From assembly GCF_003634705.1 (NCBI RefSeq), contig NZ_RBWU01000007.1, positions 434,001-498,000 of the forward strand: 64,000 nucleotides of DNA. The letters are read 5' to 3'. Below the pieces are notes generated by a model. It had not been told where the DNA came from. It saw nothing but the letters and a program-made list of their open reading frames with translations, and searched no databases. Positions 15,564 through 22,910 of this stretch are shown here, in pieces. Positions within the stretch are counted from its first letter, which is position 1. Every line of letters starts with the position of its first letter. The translations under genes were made by a program, and so were the position numbers. This stretch comes from Actinomadura pelletieri DSM 43383. GTDB taxonomy: Bacteria > Actinomycetota > Actinomycetes > Streptosporangiales > Streptosporangiaceae.

Positions 15564-17096
15564 GTGACGGAGGATGTCCTGGCGAGTCCGGAGACGGAGA
15601 CGCCGACGACGAAAACTGCTTATGGCGACCTTGTCCGGATGGCGTATTTCGTTCTTCCGGGAACGGGAAAACGCGTCTACCGGCTGGCGATCGCGCGCCG
15701 GATCGTGGACGGCACCGCGCGCGGCGCACGGGACCGGTCGCCCGCCGGGTACGCGCGCCGCCGGACCCGGGTGCTGCGCCGGGCGATGCGCCCGTCCCGC
15801 CGGCTCCGGATCGGGCTCGGGCCATGGCTGCGGGCGCTGCCCGCGCAGCTTCCCGACCCCGCGCTCACCGCCGCGCTGGCCCGGCTGGACCCGCACGTCC
15901 GCGTCGCCTATGTCCTGCGCCATGTGGAGGGCCTGCCCCGGTACGCCGTCCGCGACCAGTTGATCGAGCTGCGCGTCCGCGACCCGTGGCCGGTGATCCG
16001 CGCCGCCGACGCCGCCACGCTCCCGTCCGCGCGGCGGCCCGAGCGGTTCGACCCGGTGCTGCCGCGTCCGGTCCGGACCCGGTCGGTGGCGCCGCTCGTG
16101 CTCGCGACCGTCCTCACCGGGGTCCTGGCCGCCGTGCTGGTGATGACCGAACACGACGAGCCCGGGGCGGACGCCCCCCGCCTGGTGTTCGCCGAGCCGG
16201 ACGCCTGGACCCGCGCCCGCACCCTCGACGCCTGGCCGGTGCGCGGCGACCTCGCCCGCGACCGGACGTTCACCGGGCGCGCCGCCGCCGCGTGGCCGGG
16301 CTCCCGCCGCTCCGGCGGCGCGCCGCAGCTCCTCTACGCGGGCCGCGTCGACGGCGTGCCCGTCGCCGTGCTGCGGCGCGGCGACCGGCTCGCCCGGTAC
16401 TCGCCCGGCGGCCTCGTCGTCACCGCAGCGGGCGCCGACCCGTCCGCCCCGATCGCCCTCGGCGGCGGGCGCTACCTCCTCGCCCCGTGGGACGCGCCGC
16501 CGCAGACCCTCACCGGCGAGCCGCTCGCGACGTCGGGCGGCGTGACCGCGCCGATCCGGGCCCGTACCGCCTGCGGCCGGGGCCCGCTCTTCCACCTCGG
16601 CACCAGAACGGTCGGCGATCTCGGCGGCCCGCGCGCCGCCGTCCTCACCTACCACTCGCCCGCCTACCGCCCGGACGGGACGGACCGGCTCGCCCGCCTC
16701 GGCCCGGAGGGACGGAAGATCTGGGACCGCCTGGCCTGCGTCGCCTCCTCGTCCCGGCCGGTGTCGGAGGCGATGGCGTGGCGCTTCTGGTCGGGCCGCC
16801 TCCCGCACGGCGGCGGCCGGGCCGACTGGGTCTGCACCCGCCTCACCCACACCGCCGGCACCCTCGCCCGCGCGACGCTGCTCGCCGCGAAGGACCAGCC
16901 CACGGGGCACTGCGACGCCCGGCGCCCGGCCGGCGGGACGTGGTGGCGGGCGCCGTCCGACCGCTGGTACTACCTGGCGGCGGCCGGGCGCGGACTCGTC
17001 CCGCACGTGGCCGGCGTCGACCGTTCGACCACGAAGGACCGCCTGCTCGTCGCCCCGGGCCCCCGGACCACCCCGCTCACCGTCACCGCCCGCTGA
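15564..17096 (+). CDS. Membrane-anchored protein with sigma-factor-like N-terminus
   Basis: The product has about 510 residues. Residues 1-180 resemble a decayed ECF/sigma-70 protein: an AYGDLVRMAYFVLPG start as in region 2, and a region 4-like LARLDPHVRVAYVLRHVEGLPRYAVRDQLIELRV. One membrane helix (APLVLATVLTGVLAAVLVM, about residue 195) follows, then a roughly 300-residue domain expected outside the cell, with several Cys residues. The helix order puts the sigma-like part inside. The GTG at 15564 is chosen because GGAGGGAG lies upstream; the open frame extends back to 15477. The canonical DNA-contacting residues cannot be confirmed by eye. A role as a membrane-tethered sigma factor or as a sigma-derived sensor is inference; 'hypothetical membrane protein' is the safe label. 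Confidence 0.7.
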   Translation: MTEDVLASPETETPTTKTAYGDLVRMAYFVLPGTGKRVYRLAIARRIVDGTARGARDRSPAGYARRRTRVLRRAMRPSRRLRIGLGPWLRALPAQLPDPALTAALARLDPHVRVAYVLRHVEGLPRYAVRDQLIELRVRDPWPVIRAADAATLPSARRPERFDPVLPRPVRTRSVAPLVLATVLTGVLAAVLVMTEHDEPGADAPRLVFAEPDAWTRARTLDAWPVRGDLARDRTFTGRAAAAWPGSRRSGGAPQLLYAGRVDGVPVAVLRRGDRLARYSPGGLVVTAAGADPSAPIALGGGRYLLAPWDAPPQTLTGEPLATSGGVTAPIRARTACGRGPLFHLGTRTVGDLGGPRAAVLTYHSPAYRPDGTDRLARLGPEGRKIWDRLACVASSSRPVSEAMAWRFWSGRLPHGGGRADWVCTRLTHTAGTLARATLLAAKDQPTGHCDARRPAGGTWWRAPSDRWYYLAAAGRGLVPHVAGVDRSTTKDRLLVAPGPRTTPLTVTAR

Positions 17097-17148
17097 AACC
17101 GCCCGGATCGGGCACACTGGGGGACCGAACGACATTCAGGGGGTGCGG

Positions 17149-18294
17149 ATGGGCAGCGGACCACTCGCCGGAACACGTGTCGTCGAGCTGGCCGGGATCG
17201 GACCCGGCCCGTTCGCCGCGATGCTGCTGGCCGACCTCGGCGCCGACGTGATCCGCGTCGACCGCGCCACGGCCGTGCGGGACGGGAAGGCCACCGGCGG
17301 CACCGACTTCACGAACCGCGGCAAGCGGTCCATCGCGATCGACCTCAAGAGCGACCGCGGCCGGGACGTCGCACTCCGCCTGGTCGAGCGGGCCGACGTC
17401 CTCGTGGAGGGGTTCCGGCCCGGGGTCGCCGAACGCCTCGGTCTCGGCCCGGACGACTGCCTGGCCCGCAACCCGGCGCTCGTCTACGGACGCATGACCG
17501 GCTGGGGCCAGGAGGGTCCGCTCTCCCGCACCGCCGGACACGACATCGCCTACCTCGCCGTCACCGGCGCCCTGCACGCCATCGGCCGCGCCGACGGTCC
17601 GCCGCAGGTCCCGGTGAACCTGCTCGGCGACTTCGCGGGCGGCAGCATGTACCTCGTCGTCGGAGTCCTGTCCGCGCTCCTCGCGGCGCGGACCTCCGGG
17701 CGCGGACAGGTCGTGGACGCCGCCATCGTGGACGGTGCCGCGCACCTGTCCACATTCGTCCACGGACTCCTCGCGGGCGGTCTCTGGGAGGACCGCCGGG
17801 GCGTCAACCTGCTCGACACCGGCGCCCCCTGGTACGACGTCTACGAGACCTCCGACGGAAGGCACATGGCCGTGGGCGCCCTCGAACCGCGGTTCTACGC
17901 CGAGTTCCTCCGCCTCCTCGGCCTCGCCGACGAGGACCTCCCCGCCCAGCACGACCGTGCGGGCTGGCCCGCGCTGCGCGCCCGGTTCGCCGCCGTCTTC
18001 CGCACCAGGACCCGCGACGAGTGGACGGAGATCTTCGTGCCGAGCGACGCCTGCGTAACGCCCGTCCTCTCCCTGACCGAGGCGGCCGACCACCCCTGGA
18101 ACACCTCCCGCGGCGTCTTCCCCGACCTCGCGGGCCACCGCCAGCCCGCGCCCGCCCCGCGCTTCTCCCGGACCCCCACGCGAACCGACGGCGTCCCCGC
18201 CCTCCCCGGTGGCCAGTCCCGCGCCATCCTGGACGACCTCGGCTTCCCCGACACCGAGACCCTCCTCAAGGACGGCACCGTCACCCAGGCCTGA
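17149..18294 (+). CDS. Alpha-methylacyl-CoA racemase (CaiB/BaiF family)
   Basis: The 381-residue product belongs to the family III CoA-transferase fold. The racemase catalytic set is present: His131 in G-H-D-I-A-Y-L, Asp161 in N-L-L-G-D-F-A-G-G, and Glu246 in G-A-L-E-P-R-F. These match His126, Asp156 and Glu241 of the M. tuberculosis racemase with a constant offset of five. This supports racemisation of 2-methylacyl-CoA esters (branched-chain fatty acid or sterol side-chain degradation) rather than CoA transfer. The ATG at 17149 follows AGGGGG; an upstream GTG at 17143 is in frame. It stands alone and ends convergently with the aminotransferase gene, with hairpins between. Confidence 0.92.
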   Translation: MGSGPLAGTRVVELAGIGPGPFAAMLLADLGADVIRVDRATAVRDGKATGGTDFTNRGKRSIAIDLKSDRGRDVALRLVERADVLVEGFRPGVAERLGLGPDDCLARNPALVYGRMTGWGQEGPLSRTAGHDIAYLAVTGALHAIGRADGPPQVPVNLLGDFAGGSMYLVVGVLSALLAARTSGRGQVVDAAIVDGAAHLSTFVHGLLAGGLWEDRRGVNLLDTGAPWYDVYETSDGRHMAVGALEPRFYAEFLRLLGLADEDLPAQHDRAGWPALRARFAAVFRTRTRDEWTEIFVPSDACVTPVLSLTEAADHPWNTSRGVFPDLAGHRQPAPAPRFSRTPTRTDGVPALPGGQSRAILDDLGFPDTETLLKDGTVTQA

Positions 18295-18307
18295 GCCGCA
18301 GGCTCAG
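18291..18307 (+). terminator. Short hairpin at the end of the racemase gene
   Basis: CTGAGCC, loop GCA, GGCTCAG: a perfect 7-bp stem that includes the stop codon of the CoA racemase gene. No T-run follows. It is a plausible weak terminator in a high-GC genome. Confidence 0.45.
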
Positions 18308-18459
18308 CCGGTGCCACGGCGGGGAGGACGAAGGCGGCGACGAGCTGCCAGGGCGCCCGTGCGAGGCCGCCCGCGAGATCACGAAGGCCGGACGGCGTGA
18401 GACCGAGAACGACCGCGCGGGACACCTGTCTCGACGGTCTACGCGCCCTTCGTCGACGG

Positions 18460-18502
18460 CCTCACCCGCGGCTGAGCGTTCCCCGCCCGGCCGCGGGTGA
18501 GG
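18460..18502 (-). terminator. Hairpin downstream of the aminotransferase gene
   Basis: CCTCACCCGCGG pairs perfectly with CCGCGGGTGAGG across a 19-nt loop, ending 10 bp from the aminotransferase stop at 18512. The site is between convergent genes, so it may work in both directions. Confidence 0.65.
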
Positions 18503-18511
18503 GGCGATCGT

Positions 18512-19765
18512 TCAGGAGACGGCGTCGGTGACCGCGCCCGACCAGAGGGCGAGCGCGTCGTCGACCTGCTCCGCGGTGACGATCAGCGGCGGGATCATCC
18601 GGACGACATTGCCGTGCGCGCCGCAGGTCAACAGCAGCAGCCCGCGTTCGGCGGCGGCCCGCTGCGCCCGCTGGGCGGTGGTCGTGTCGGGCTCGCCGTC
18701 CGGCGTGGTGAACTCGCCGGCCTGCATCAGCCCGAGCCCGCGCACGTCGCCGATCACCGGATGATCGGCCGCGACCTTGCGGAGCCCGTCGGCGAGCCGC
18801 GCGCCCTGCCGGGCCGCGTTGGCGACGAGGTCCTCGTCCCGGATGACCTCCAGCGTCGCGAGCGCGGCGGCGCAGGCCACCGCGTTGCCGCCGTACGTGC
18901 CGCCCTGCGACCCCGGCCACGCCCGCTCCATCAGCGAGGTCGGCGCGGCGATCGCCGACAGCGGGAACCCGCTGGCCAGGCCCTTGGCGGTGATGAGGAC
19001 GTCGGGCCGCGCCGCCGCGTGCTCATGCCCCCAGAACCGGCCGGTGCGGCCGAACCCGGTCTGCACCTCGTCCATGATCAGCAGAATGCCGTGCCGGTCG
19101 GCGCGCTCGCGCAGACCCTCAAGGAACGCGGGCGGCGCCGGGATGTAGCCGCCCTCGCCGAGCACGGGCTCGACCATGAACGCCGCCGTGTCGGACGCGG
19201 GGCTCGCCGTGGCGAGCAGGTAGTCCAGCTCGCGCAGCGCGAACCGCGTCGCCTCCTCCTCGGCCCACCCGTACCGGTACGCCTGCGGGAACGGCGCGAT
19301 CGCGACGCCCGGCATCAGCGGGCCGATCCCGGCGCGGAACTTCGTGCCCGCCGTGGTGAGCGCGGCGGCGCCCATCGTCCGGCCGTGGAAGGAGCCGTGG
19401 AACACCACGATGTTCTGCCGGCCGGTGGCGTGCCGGGCCAGCCGGACGGACGCCTCGACGGCCTCACTGCCGCTGTTCATGAAGAACAGCGAGTCGAGCC
19501 CGTCCGGGAGCACCTCGCCGAGCGCGTCGGTGAGCCGCAGCAGCGGCTCGTGCATGACCGTCGTGTACTGCCCGTGGATCAGCGTGCCGACCTGCCTGCG
19601 CGCCGCCTCGACCACGCGCGGGTGGCAGTGGCCGGTGTTCGTGACGCCGATGCCCGCGGTGAAGTCCAGATGCCGTCCGCCGTCGGTGTCGTAGAGGTAG
19701 ACGCCCTCGCCGCGCTCGGCCAGGACGGGAGTGGCCTGCTTGAGCAGGGGTGACAGCGTTGCCAT
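18512..19765 (-). CDS. Class III aminotransferase (4-aminobutyrate/ornithine type)
   Basis: The 417-residue product has the class III pattern: N-S-G-S-E-A-V-E (97-104), a cofactor-binding region ending MDEVQTGFGRTG (231-242), and Lys261 in L-I-T-A-K-G-L-A-S-G as the PLP lysine. Such enzymes move an omega- or alpha-amino group to 2-oxoglutarate or pyruvate; the substrate cannot be read from sequence. The ATG at 19765 is preceded by GGAGGGAC. A promoter with a 16-bp palindrome lies directly upstream, adjacent to the GntR gene, so regulation by that GntR protein is likely. The context (racemases, DUF3830, hydroxyacid dehydrogenase, amidase) suggests catabolism of a nitrogen compound through an amino acid intermediate. 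Confidence 0.92.
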   Translation of the reverse strand: MATLSPLLKQATPVLAERGEGVYLYDTDGGRHLDFTAGIGVTNTGHCHPRVVEAARRQVGTLIHGQYTTVMHEPLLRLTDALGEVLPDGLDSLFFMNSGSEAVEASVRLARHATGRQNIVVFHGSFHGRTMGAAALTTAGTKFRAGIGPLMPGVAIAPFPQAYRYGWAEEEATRFALRELDYLLATASPASDTAAFMVEPVLGEGGYIPAPPAFLEGLRERADRHGILLIMDEVQTGFGRTGRFWGHEHAAARPDVLITAKGLASGFPLSAIAAPTSLMERAWPGSQGGTYGGNAVACAAALATLEVIRDEDLVANAARQGARLADGLRKVAADHPVIGDVRGLGLMQAGEFTTPDGEPDTTTAQRAQRAAAERGLLLLTCGAHGNVVRMIPPLIVTAEQVDDALALWSGAVTDAVS

Positions 19766-19779
19766 GGCGTCCCTCCGGT

Positions 19780-19826
19780 AGATTGTCGACAATCTGCAAT
19801 GTAGGTGGGGCGACCCCCGATGTCCA
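19780..19826 (-). promoter_or_regulatory. Promoter and GntR-type operator of the aminotransferase gene
   Basis: On the minus strand TGGACA (19826-19821), a 17-bp spacer and TACATT (19803-19798) form a sigma-70-like promoter. The predicted start of transcription falls inside the perfect 16-bp palindrome AGATTGTCGACAATCT (19780-19795), which ends 14 bp before the ATG. The palindrome has the TTGTnnACAA core typical of FadR-subfamily GntR regulators. A second, near-identical site is at 22819-22832. Binding by the adjacent GntR protein is inference. Confidence 0.7.
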
Positions 19827-19846
19827 GCGCGCTCAGGTGACGCGGG

Positions 19847-20506
19847 TCAGGTCACGCGGAGGCGGTCGATGGAGTCGGTCATGTGCTCCTCGATGAGGGT
19901 CAGCAGCCGCTCCTCCTCGCCGTCGCCGATCGCGTCGACCAGCCGCCGGTGCTCCTCGACCAGCTCGGACGGCTCCGGATAGGTGTCCTGGAGGGCGTTC
20001 AGGCACATGCGGGTCTCCACCAGCAGCGTGTGCGCCATCCGCTCCAGCCGGGGGCTGCCGGACGAGCTGACCAGCACCTCGTGGAACGCCTGGTCGGCGT
20101 CGCTCATCGCGACCCGGTCGCGTTGTTCGGCGGCCTCGACCAGCGCCTCCAGGGCCTCGGTGAGCCGGGCCACCGCCTCGCCGCGGTTGCGTTCCATGAT
20201 GAGCCGGCAGGCCTCGCGCTCGATCGCGAGACGGGCGAGGTAGACGTCCTCCACGTCGCCCTCGTCGAGCGTGCGGACGAACAGCCCGCGGTGCGGCTCG
20301 CTGACGAGCAGTCCCTCCTGGACGAGCCGCTGCATCGCCTCGCGCAGCGGGCCGCGGCTGATGCCGAGCCGCGCGGCCAGTTCGGCCTCGCCGAGCTGCG
20401 CGCCGGGTTCCAACGACCCGTACATGATGGCCGAGCGCAGCTCGTCCGAGACGAGCTCGACGGTCGACTTGCGGGGGACAGGTTCCAGCTCACCCAAACG
20501 GCCCAT
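19847..20506 (-). CDS. GntR/FadR-family (FCD domain) transcription regulator
   Basis: The 219-residue product has an N-terminal winged helix (LVSDELRSAIMYGSLEPGAQLGEAELAARLGISRGPLREAMQRLVQEGLL) and a C-terminal all-helical FCD ligand domain with the expected Asp/His positions (D-A-D-Q-A-F-H-E and E-E-H-R-R-L-V-D-A). FCD regulators usually bind organic acids, often with a metal ion, and act as repressors. The ATG at 20506 follows AAAGGGG; the open frame to 20617 is an unlikely extension. It is the last gene of the DUF3830-racemase-racemase-gntR run and sits next to the aminotransferase gene. Two palindromes in the cluster are probable targets. Confidence 0.92.
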   Translation of the reverse strand: MGRLGELEPVPRKSTVELVSDELRSAIMYGSLEPGAQLGEAELAARLGISRGPLREAMQRLVQEGLLVSEPHRGLFVRTLDEGDVEDVYLARLAIEREACRLIMERNRGEAVARLTEALEALVEAAEQRDRVAMSDADQAFHEVLVSSSGSPRLERMAHTLLVETRMCLNALQDTYPEPSELVEEHRRLVDAIGDGEEERLLTLIEEHMTDSIDRLRVT

Positions 20507-20531
20507 GCCGCGGGCCCCTTTCGTTATTCCG

Positions 20532-21341
20532 TTATGGCTGCCAGGTATGTCGTCCCGACCCGGCGGGGACGGCGGCGGGCGCGGCGAACAGCCGGCCCAG
20601 CCCGGTGCGCGGCGCAAGCCCCCCGGGGCCGGACGCGAGCCGCAGCCCCTCCCACACGCTCACCTGGTTGGCGGTCAGCACCGGCTTGCCGACGGCCGCC
20701 TCCAGCTCGTCGAGCCAGGACACGGTGTGCAGCGCGGTGTCGGGCACCAGCACCGCCTCGGCGTTCGGATGGTCGTTGGCCGCGACGAACGCGAGGACCT
20801 CCGCGCGTCCGAGGGTGCCGACCTCGGCGGCGGTGACGATGCCCCGGCAGGACAGCGCGACCACCTCGACGCCGGCGCGGCCGAGGAACGCGACGAACCG
20901 CTCGGCGACGTCGGACGGGTACGTCGCGGCGACCGCGACCCTGGTCAGGCCGAGCGCGCGGGCCGCGTGCACGAACGCGAACGACGTGCTGGACGCCGGT
21001 ACGCCCGCCGCCGCCGCGACGCCCTCCACCTGCCGCCGGGCGCCGTCCCAGCCGAACACGAAGCTGCCGCTGGTGCAGGCCCACACGGCGGACCGGACGC
21101 CCATCTCGCGCAGCGTCCGGGCGCCGTCGGCGAGGACGTCGGCGCCGCCGATGTCCAGCAGCGCGTCGACGCGGTGGGCGTCCTCGCGCATCAGGGTGTG
21201 CACGACCGGCAGGCGCACCCCGCCGAGGGCGCGCTCGATGGCCGGGTAGTCGTCCTCGGCGCTGTGACCGGGGTACAGGAAACCGGCGCTCAACCCGTTC
21301 TGGTGCATGGAGTGGACAATCCTAACGCTCGGGGCGATCAT
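20532..21341 (-). CDS. Asp/Glu racemase superfamily protein (maleate isomerase-like), copy B
   Basis: The product has 269 residues. The sequence GFLYPGHSAEDDYP, the first-half cysteine motif VWACTSGSFVFG and the closing segment GKPVLTANQVSVWEGLRLA fit the arylmalonate decarboxylase/maleate cis-trans isomerase/EutA branch. The second catalytic Cys usually found near the middle of the C-terminal half appears replaced (VLVPDTALHT), unlike its neighbour, which keeps FISCTNVPT. The enzyme may therefore have lost racemase chemistry or use a single Cys. The ATG at 21341 overlaps the previous stop (ATGA); ATG 21307 is an alternative start. It is a diverged paralogue of the preceding gene and is translationally coupled to it. 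Confidence 0.85.
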   Translation of the reverse strand: MIAPSVRIVHSMHQNGLSAGFLYPGHSAEDDYPAIERALGGVRLPVVHTLMREDAHRVDALLDIGGADVLADGARTLREMGVRSAVWACTSGSFVFGWDGARRQVEGVAAAAGVPASSTSFAFVHAARALGLTRVAVAATYPSDVAERFVAFLGRAGVEVVALSCRGIVTAAEVGTLGRAEVLAFVAANDHPNAEAVLVPDTALHTVSWLDELEAAVGKPVLTANQVSVWEGLRLASGPGGLAPRTGLGRLFAAPAAVPAGSGRHTWQP

Positions 21342-22099
21342 GCCGCCGTGGACGGGGCCAGCGCGACCAGCGACTGCCCGGGACCGGCCGCGGACCGGCC
21401 CATCGCGCGCAGCGCCGAGCACATGGTGACCTGGTTGGCGGTGAGGACCGGCTTGCCGATCATCTGCTCCAGCGGTGCGATGATGTCGTAGGTGGGCACG
21501 TTGGTGCAGCTGATGAAGACCGCCTCGGCCTCCGGGACGTCCACCGTCGACACCGCCGCCACGATCTCGCCGTAGCCGACCTTCCAGATGTGGCTGAGCA
21601 GCCCCATCCCGACGGACGACACGACCTCGATGCCGTACTCGCCGAGAAACGACACCAGCCGCTCGGTGACCGCGTCGATGTACGGGGTGACGACCGCGAT
21701 GCGGTTGACGTTCAGCAGCCGCAGCGACTCCACCAGCGCGCCGGACGTCGTGGTGGACACCGGCGCGCCCGCCGCCAGCATCGACTCGTGCAGTCGCAGC
21801 TCGCCCGCCTTGCCGCCGATGAAGCTGCCCGAGGCGCAGGCGTAGGCGACGGCGAGCGGTTCGGGGGCCAGCACGTCCCGGGTGGCCTGCCGGACGATCG
21901 ACTGGTCCGACAGCGCGGACGCCATCTCGACCGTGACCGGCACCGGCACGTAAGGGAGCCGTGTCATGAACAGCGACACGTCGTCGGGCGTCCACCGCCA
22001 CAGCTCGCGGTCGAGGGCGAAGTCGAAAGGGGCGACCACGCCCACACCGTGCTGGGCGAGCAGCTCGGGCCCGACGACCAGCGTGGGGTCGAATGTCAT
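21338..22099 (-). CDS. Asp/Glu racemase superfamily protein (maleate isomerase-like), copy A
   Basis: The product has 253 residues, with both cysteine motifs of the superfamily: AYACASGSFIGG in the first half and FISCTNVPTYD in the second, and an end segment IGKPVLTANQVTMCSALRAMG shared with copy B. Family members isomerise maleate, decarboxylate arylmalonates, or (EutA) act in ectoine breakdown. The reaction cannot be decided here. Start ATG 22099 is used; an in-frame GTG at 22111 lies only 4 bp after the DUF3830 stop and is equally possible. Tight spacing on both sides supports an operon with DUF3830, copy B and gntR. Confidence 0.87.
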   Translation of the reverse strand: MTFDPTLVVGPELLAQHGVGVVAPFDFALDRELWRWTPDDVSLFMTRLPYVPVPVTVEMASALSDQSIVRQATRDVLAPEPLAVAYACASGSFIGGKAGELRLHESMLAAGAPVSTTTSGALVESLRLLNVNRIAVVTPYIDAVTERLVSFLGEYGIEVVSSVGMGLLSHIWKVGYGEIVAAVSTVDVPEAEAVFISCTNVPTYDIIAPLEQMIGKPVLTANQVTMCSALRAMGRSAAGPGQSLVALAPSTAA

Positions 22100-22115
22100 C
22101 TGCGCAGCCACCGCT

Positions 22116-22610
22116 CTATGACTCGGCGCGGCTGTAGAGGAGACGCTCGCCGACCCCGCCGGAGCGCCAGACGTCGTTGCACGCCTCCGCCATCCGGTCG
22201 AGCCCGTCGACGATCGTCGCGTACACGTTGCCGGGGACCCAGCCGACGTCCCCGTTGAGCAGCAGGTTGTTGCGGCCGTAGAAGATCGCGAGATCGATCA
22301 CCCCGGGCAGCGCGTGGATGCCCTTCTCCTCCTTGAATCTGCGATCCAGCATGCCGCCGGCGAACGAGAAGTAGACGACGTCCCCCGGGATCGGGGTGAC
22401 GGTGGGGTTCTCCAGGCCGACCTCTTCCTCGGAGAACCGCTCGACCATCGTGTACACCTCGTTGCGGGCGTACTTGGCGTGGTAGGCGTCGCCGCCGAGG
22501 GGCAGGGCGCGCCACACCGCCTCGCAGGTCCGCGGCGCGTCCTTTTCGAGCAGCTCCGCCACGCACGAGACGCCGCGCCGCTCCAGTGTGATGGTCATCA
22601 GCTTGGGCAT
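22116..22610 (-). CDS. DUF3830 family protein
   Basis: The 164-residue product shows the DUF3830 pattern: G-V-S-C-V-A-E-L-L-E-K-D-A-P-R-T-C-E-A-V-W, then A-Y-H-A-K-Y-A-R-N-E-V-Y-T-M and P-G-D-V-V-Y-F-S. This cyclophilin-like beta-barrel family has no established activity but recurs beside Asp/Glu racemase-like and amidase genes. The ATG at 22610 follows GAGGTCC. It is the first gene of the minus-strand operon, with a leader of about 200 bp reaching the shared regulatory region. Confidence 0.88.
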   Translation of the reverse strand: MPKLMTITLERRGVSCVAELLEKDAPRTCEAVWRALPLGGDAYHAKYARNEVYTMVERFSEEEVGLENPTVTPIPGDVVYFSFAGGMLDRRFKEEKGIHALPGVIDLAIFYGRNNLLLNGDVGWVPGNVYATIVDGLDRMAEACNDVWRSGGVGERLLYSRAES

Positions 22611-22818
22611 GCTGGACCTCCCCGCGAACAGGGGTGGGCGAGAGCGTCGCCACCCGAAGGACTCTCCATGTTTGTGGGGGGAACACCCCCACACCCCCCG
22701 GAAGGGGGTGCAGTCAGAGCGCTCTGGGATCCGTCCTGGCCTTGCGTGGGCAGTGGTTGCGACGGTCTTGCAGCACACGAGTTCCCAGTGCGGTTCTCCG
22801 GGCCGAGCGAACCGCGCT
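22611..22818 (-). other. Leader of the DUF3830 operon with two GC-rich hairpins
   Basis: No gene. The leader holds two adjacent 7-bp stems on the minus-strand transcript: CACCCCC/GGGGGTG (22710-22704 with 22698-22692) and GTGGGGG/CCCCCAC (22692-22686 with 22680-22674). They share one base, and the outer arms could pair alternatively, so an attenuator is conceivable. I do not recognise a known riboswitch. Confidence 0.35.
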
Positions 22819-22852
22819 GATTGTTGACAATCCTACGAACCCTTCCTAGCGT
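22819..22852 (+). promoter_or_regulatory. Promoter of the dehydrogenase-amidase operon with GntR-type operator
   Basis: TTGACA (22824-22829), a 17-bp spacer and TAGCGT (22847-22852) make a good sigma-70-type promoter facing the dehydrogenase gene at 22911. The -35 box lies inside GATTGTTGACAATC (22819-22832), a palindrome with one mismatch that matches the operator at 19780-19795. It is also about 210 bp upstream of the divergent DUF3830 gene, so one site could control both directions. Confidence 0.7.
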
Positions 22853-22910
22853 GTCAATGCCTCCTTGTGTTGCCTTCACGTAAACTCCGCACTCCCTGAA
22901 AGTGGCGCCG

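Noticed and set aside
21313..21325. Half-site GGATTGTCCAC resembling the GntR operator
   Set aside because: It lies inside racemase copy B if the ATGA-coupled start is right, and only one half matches; probably chance.
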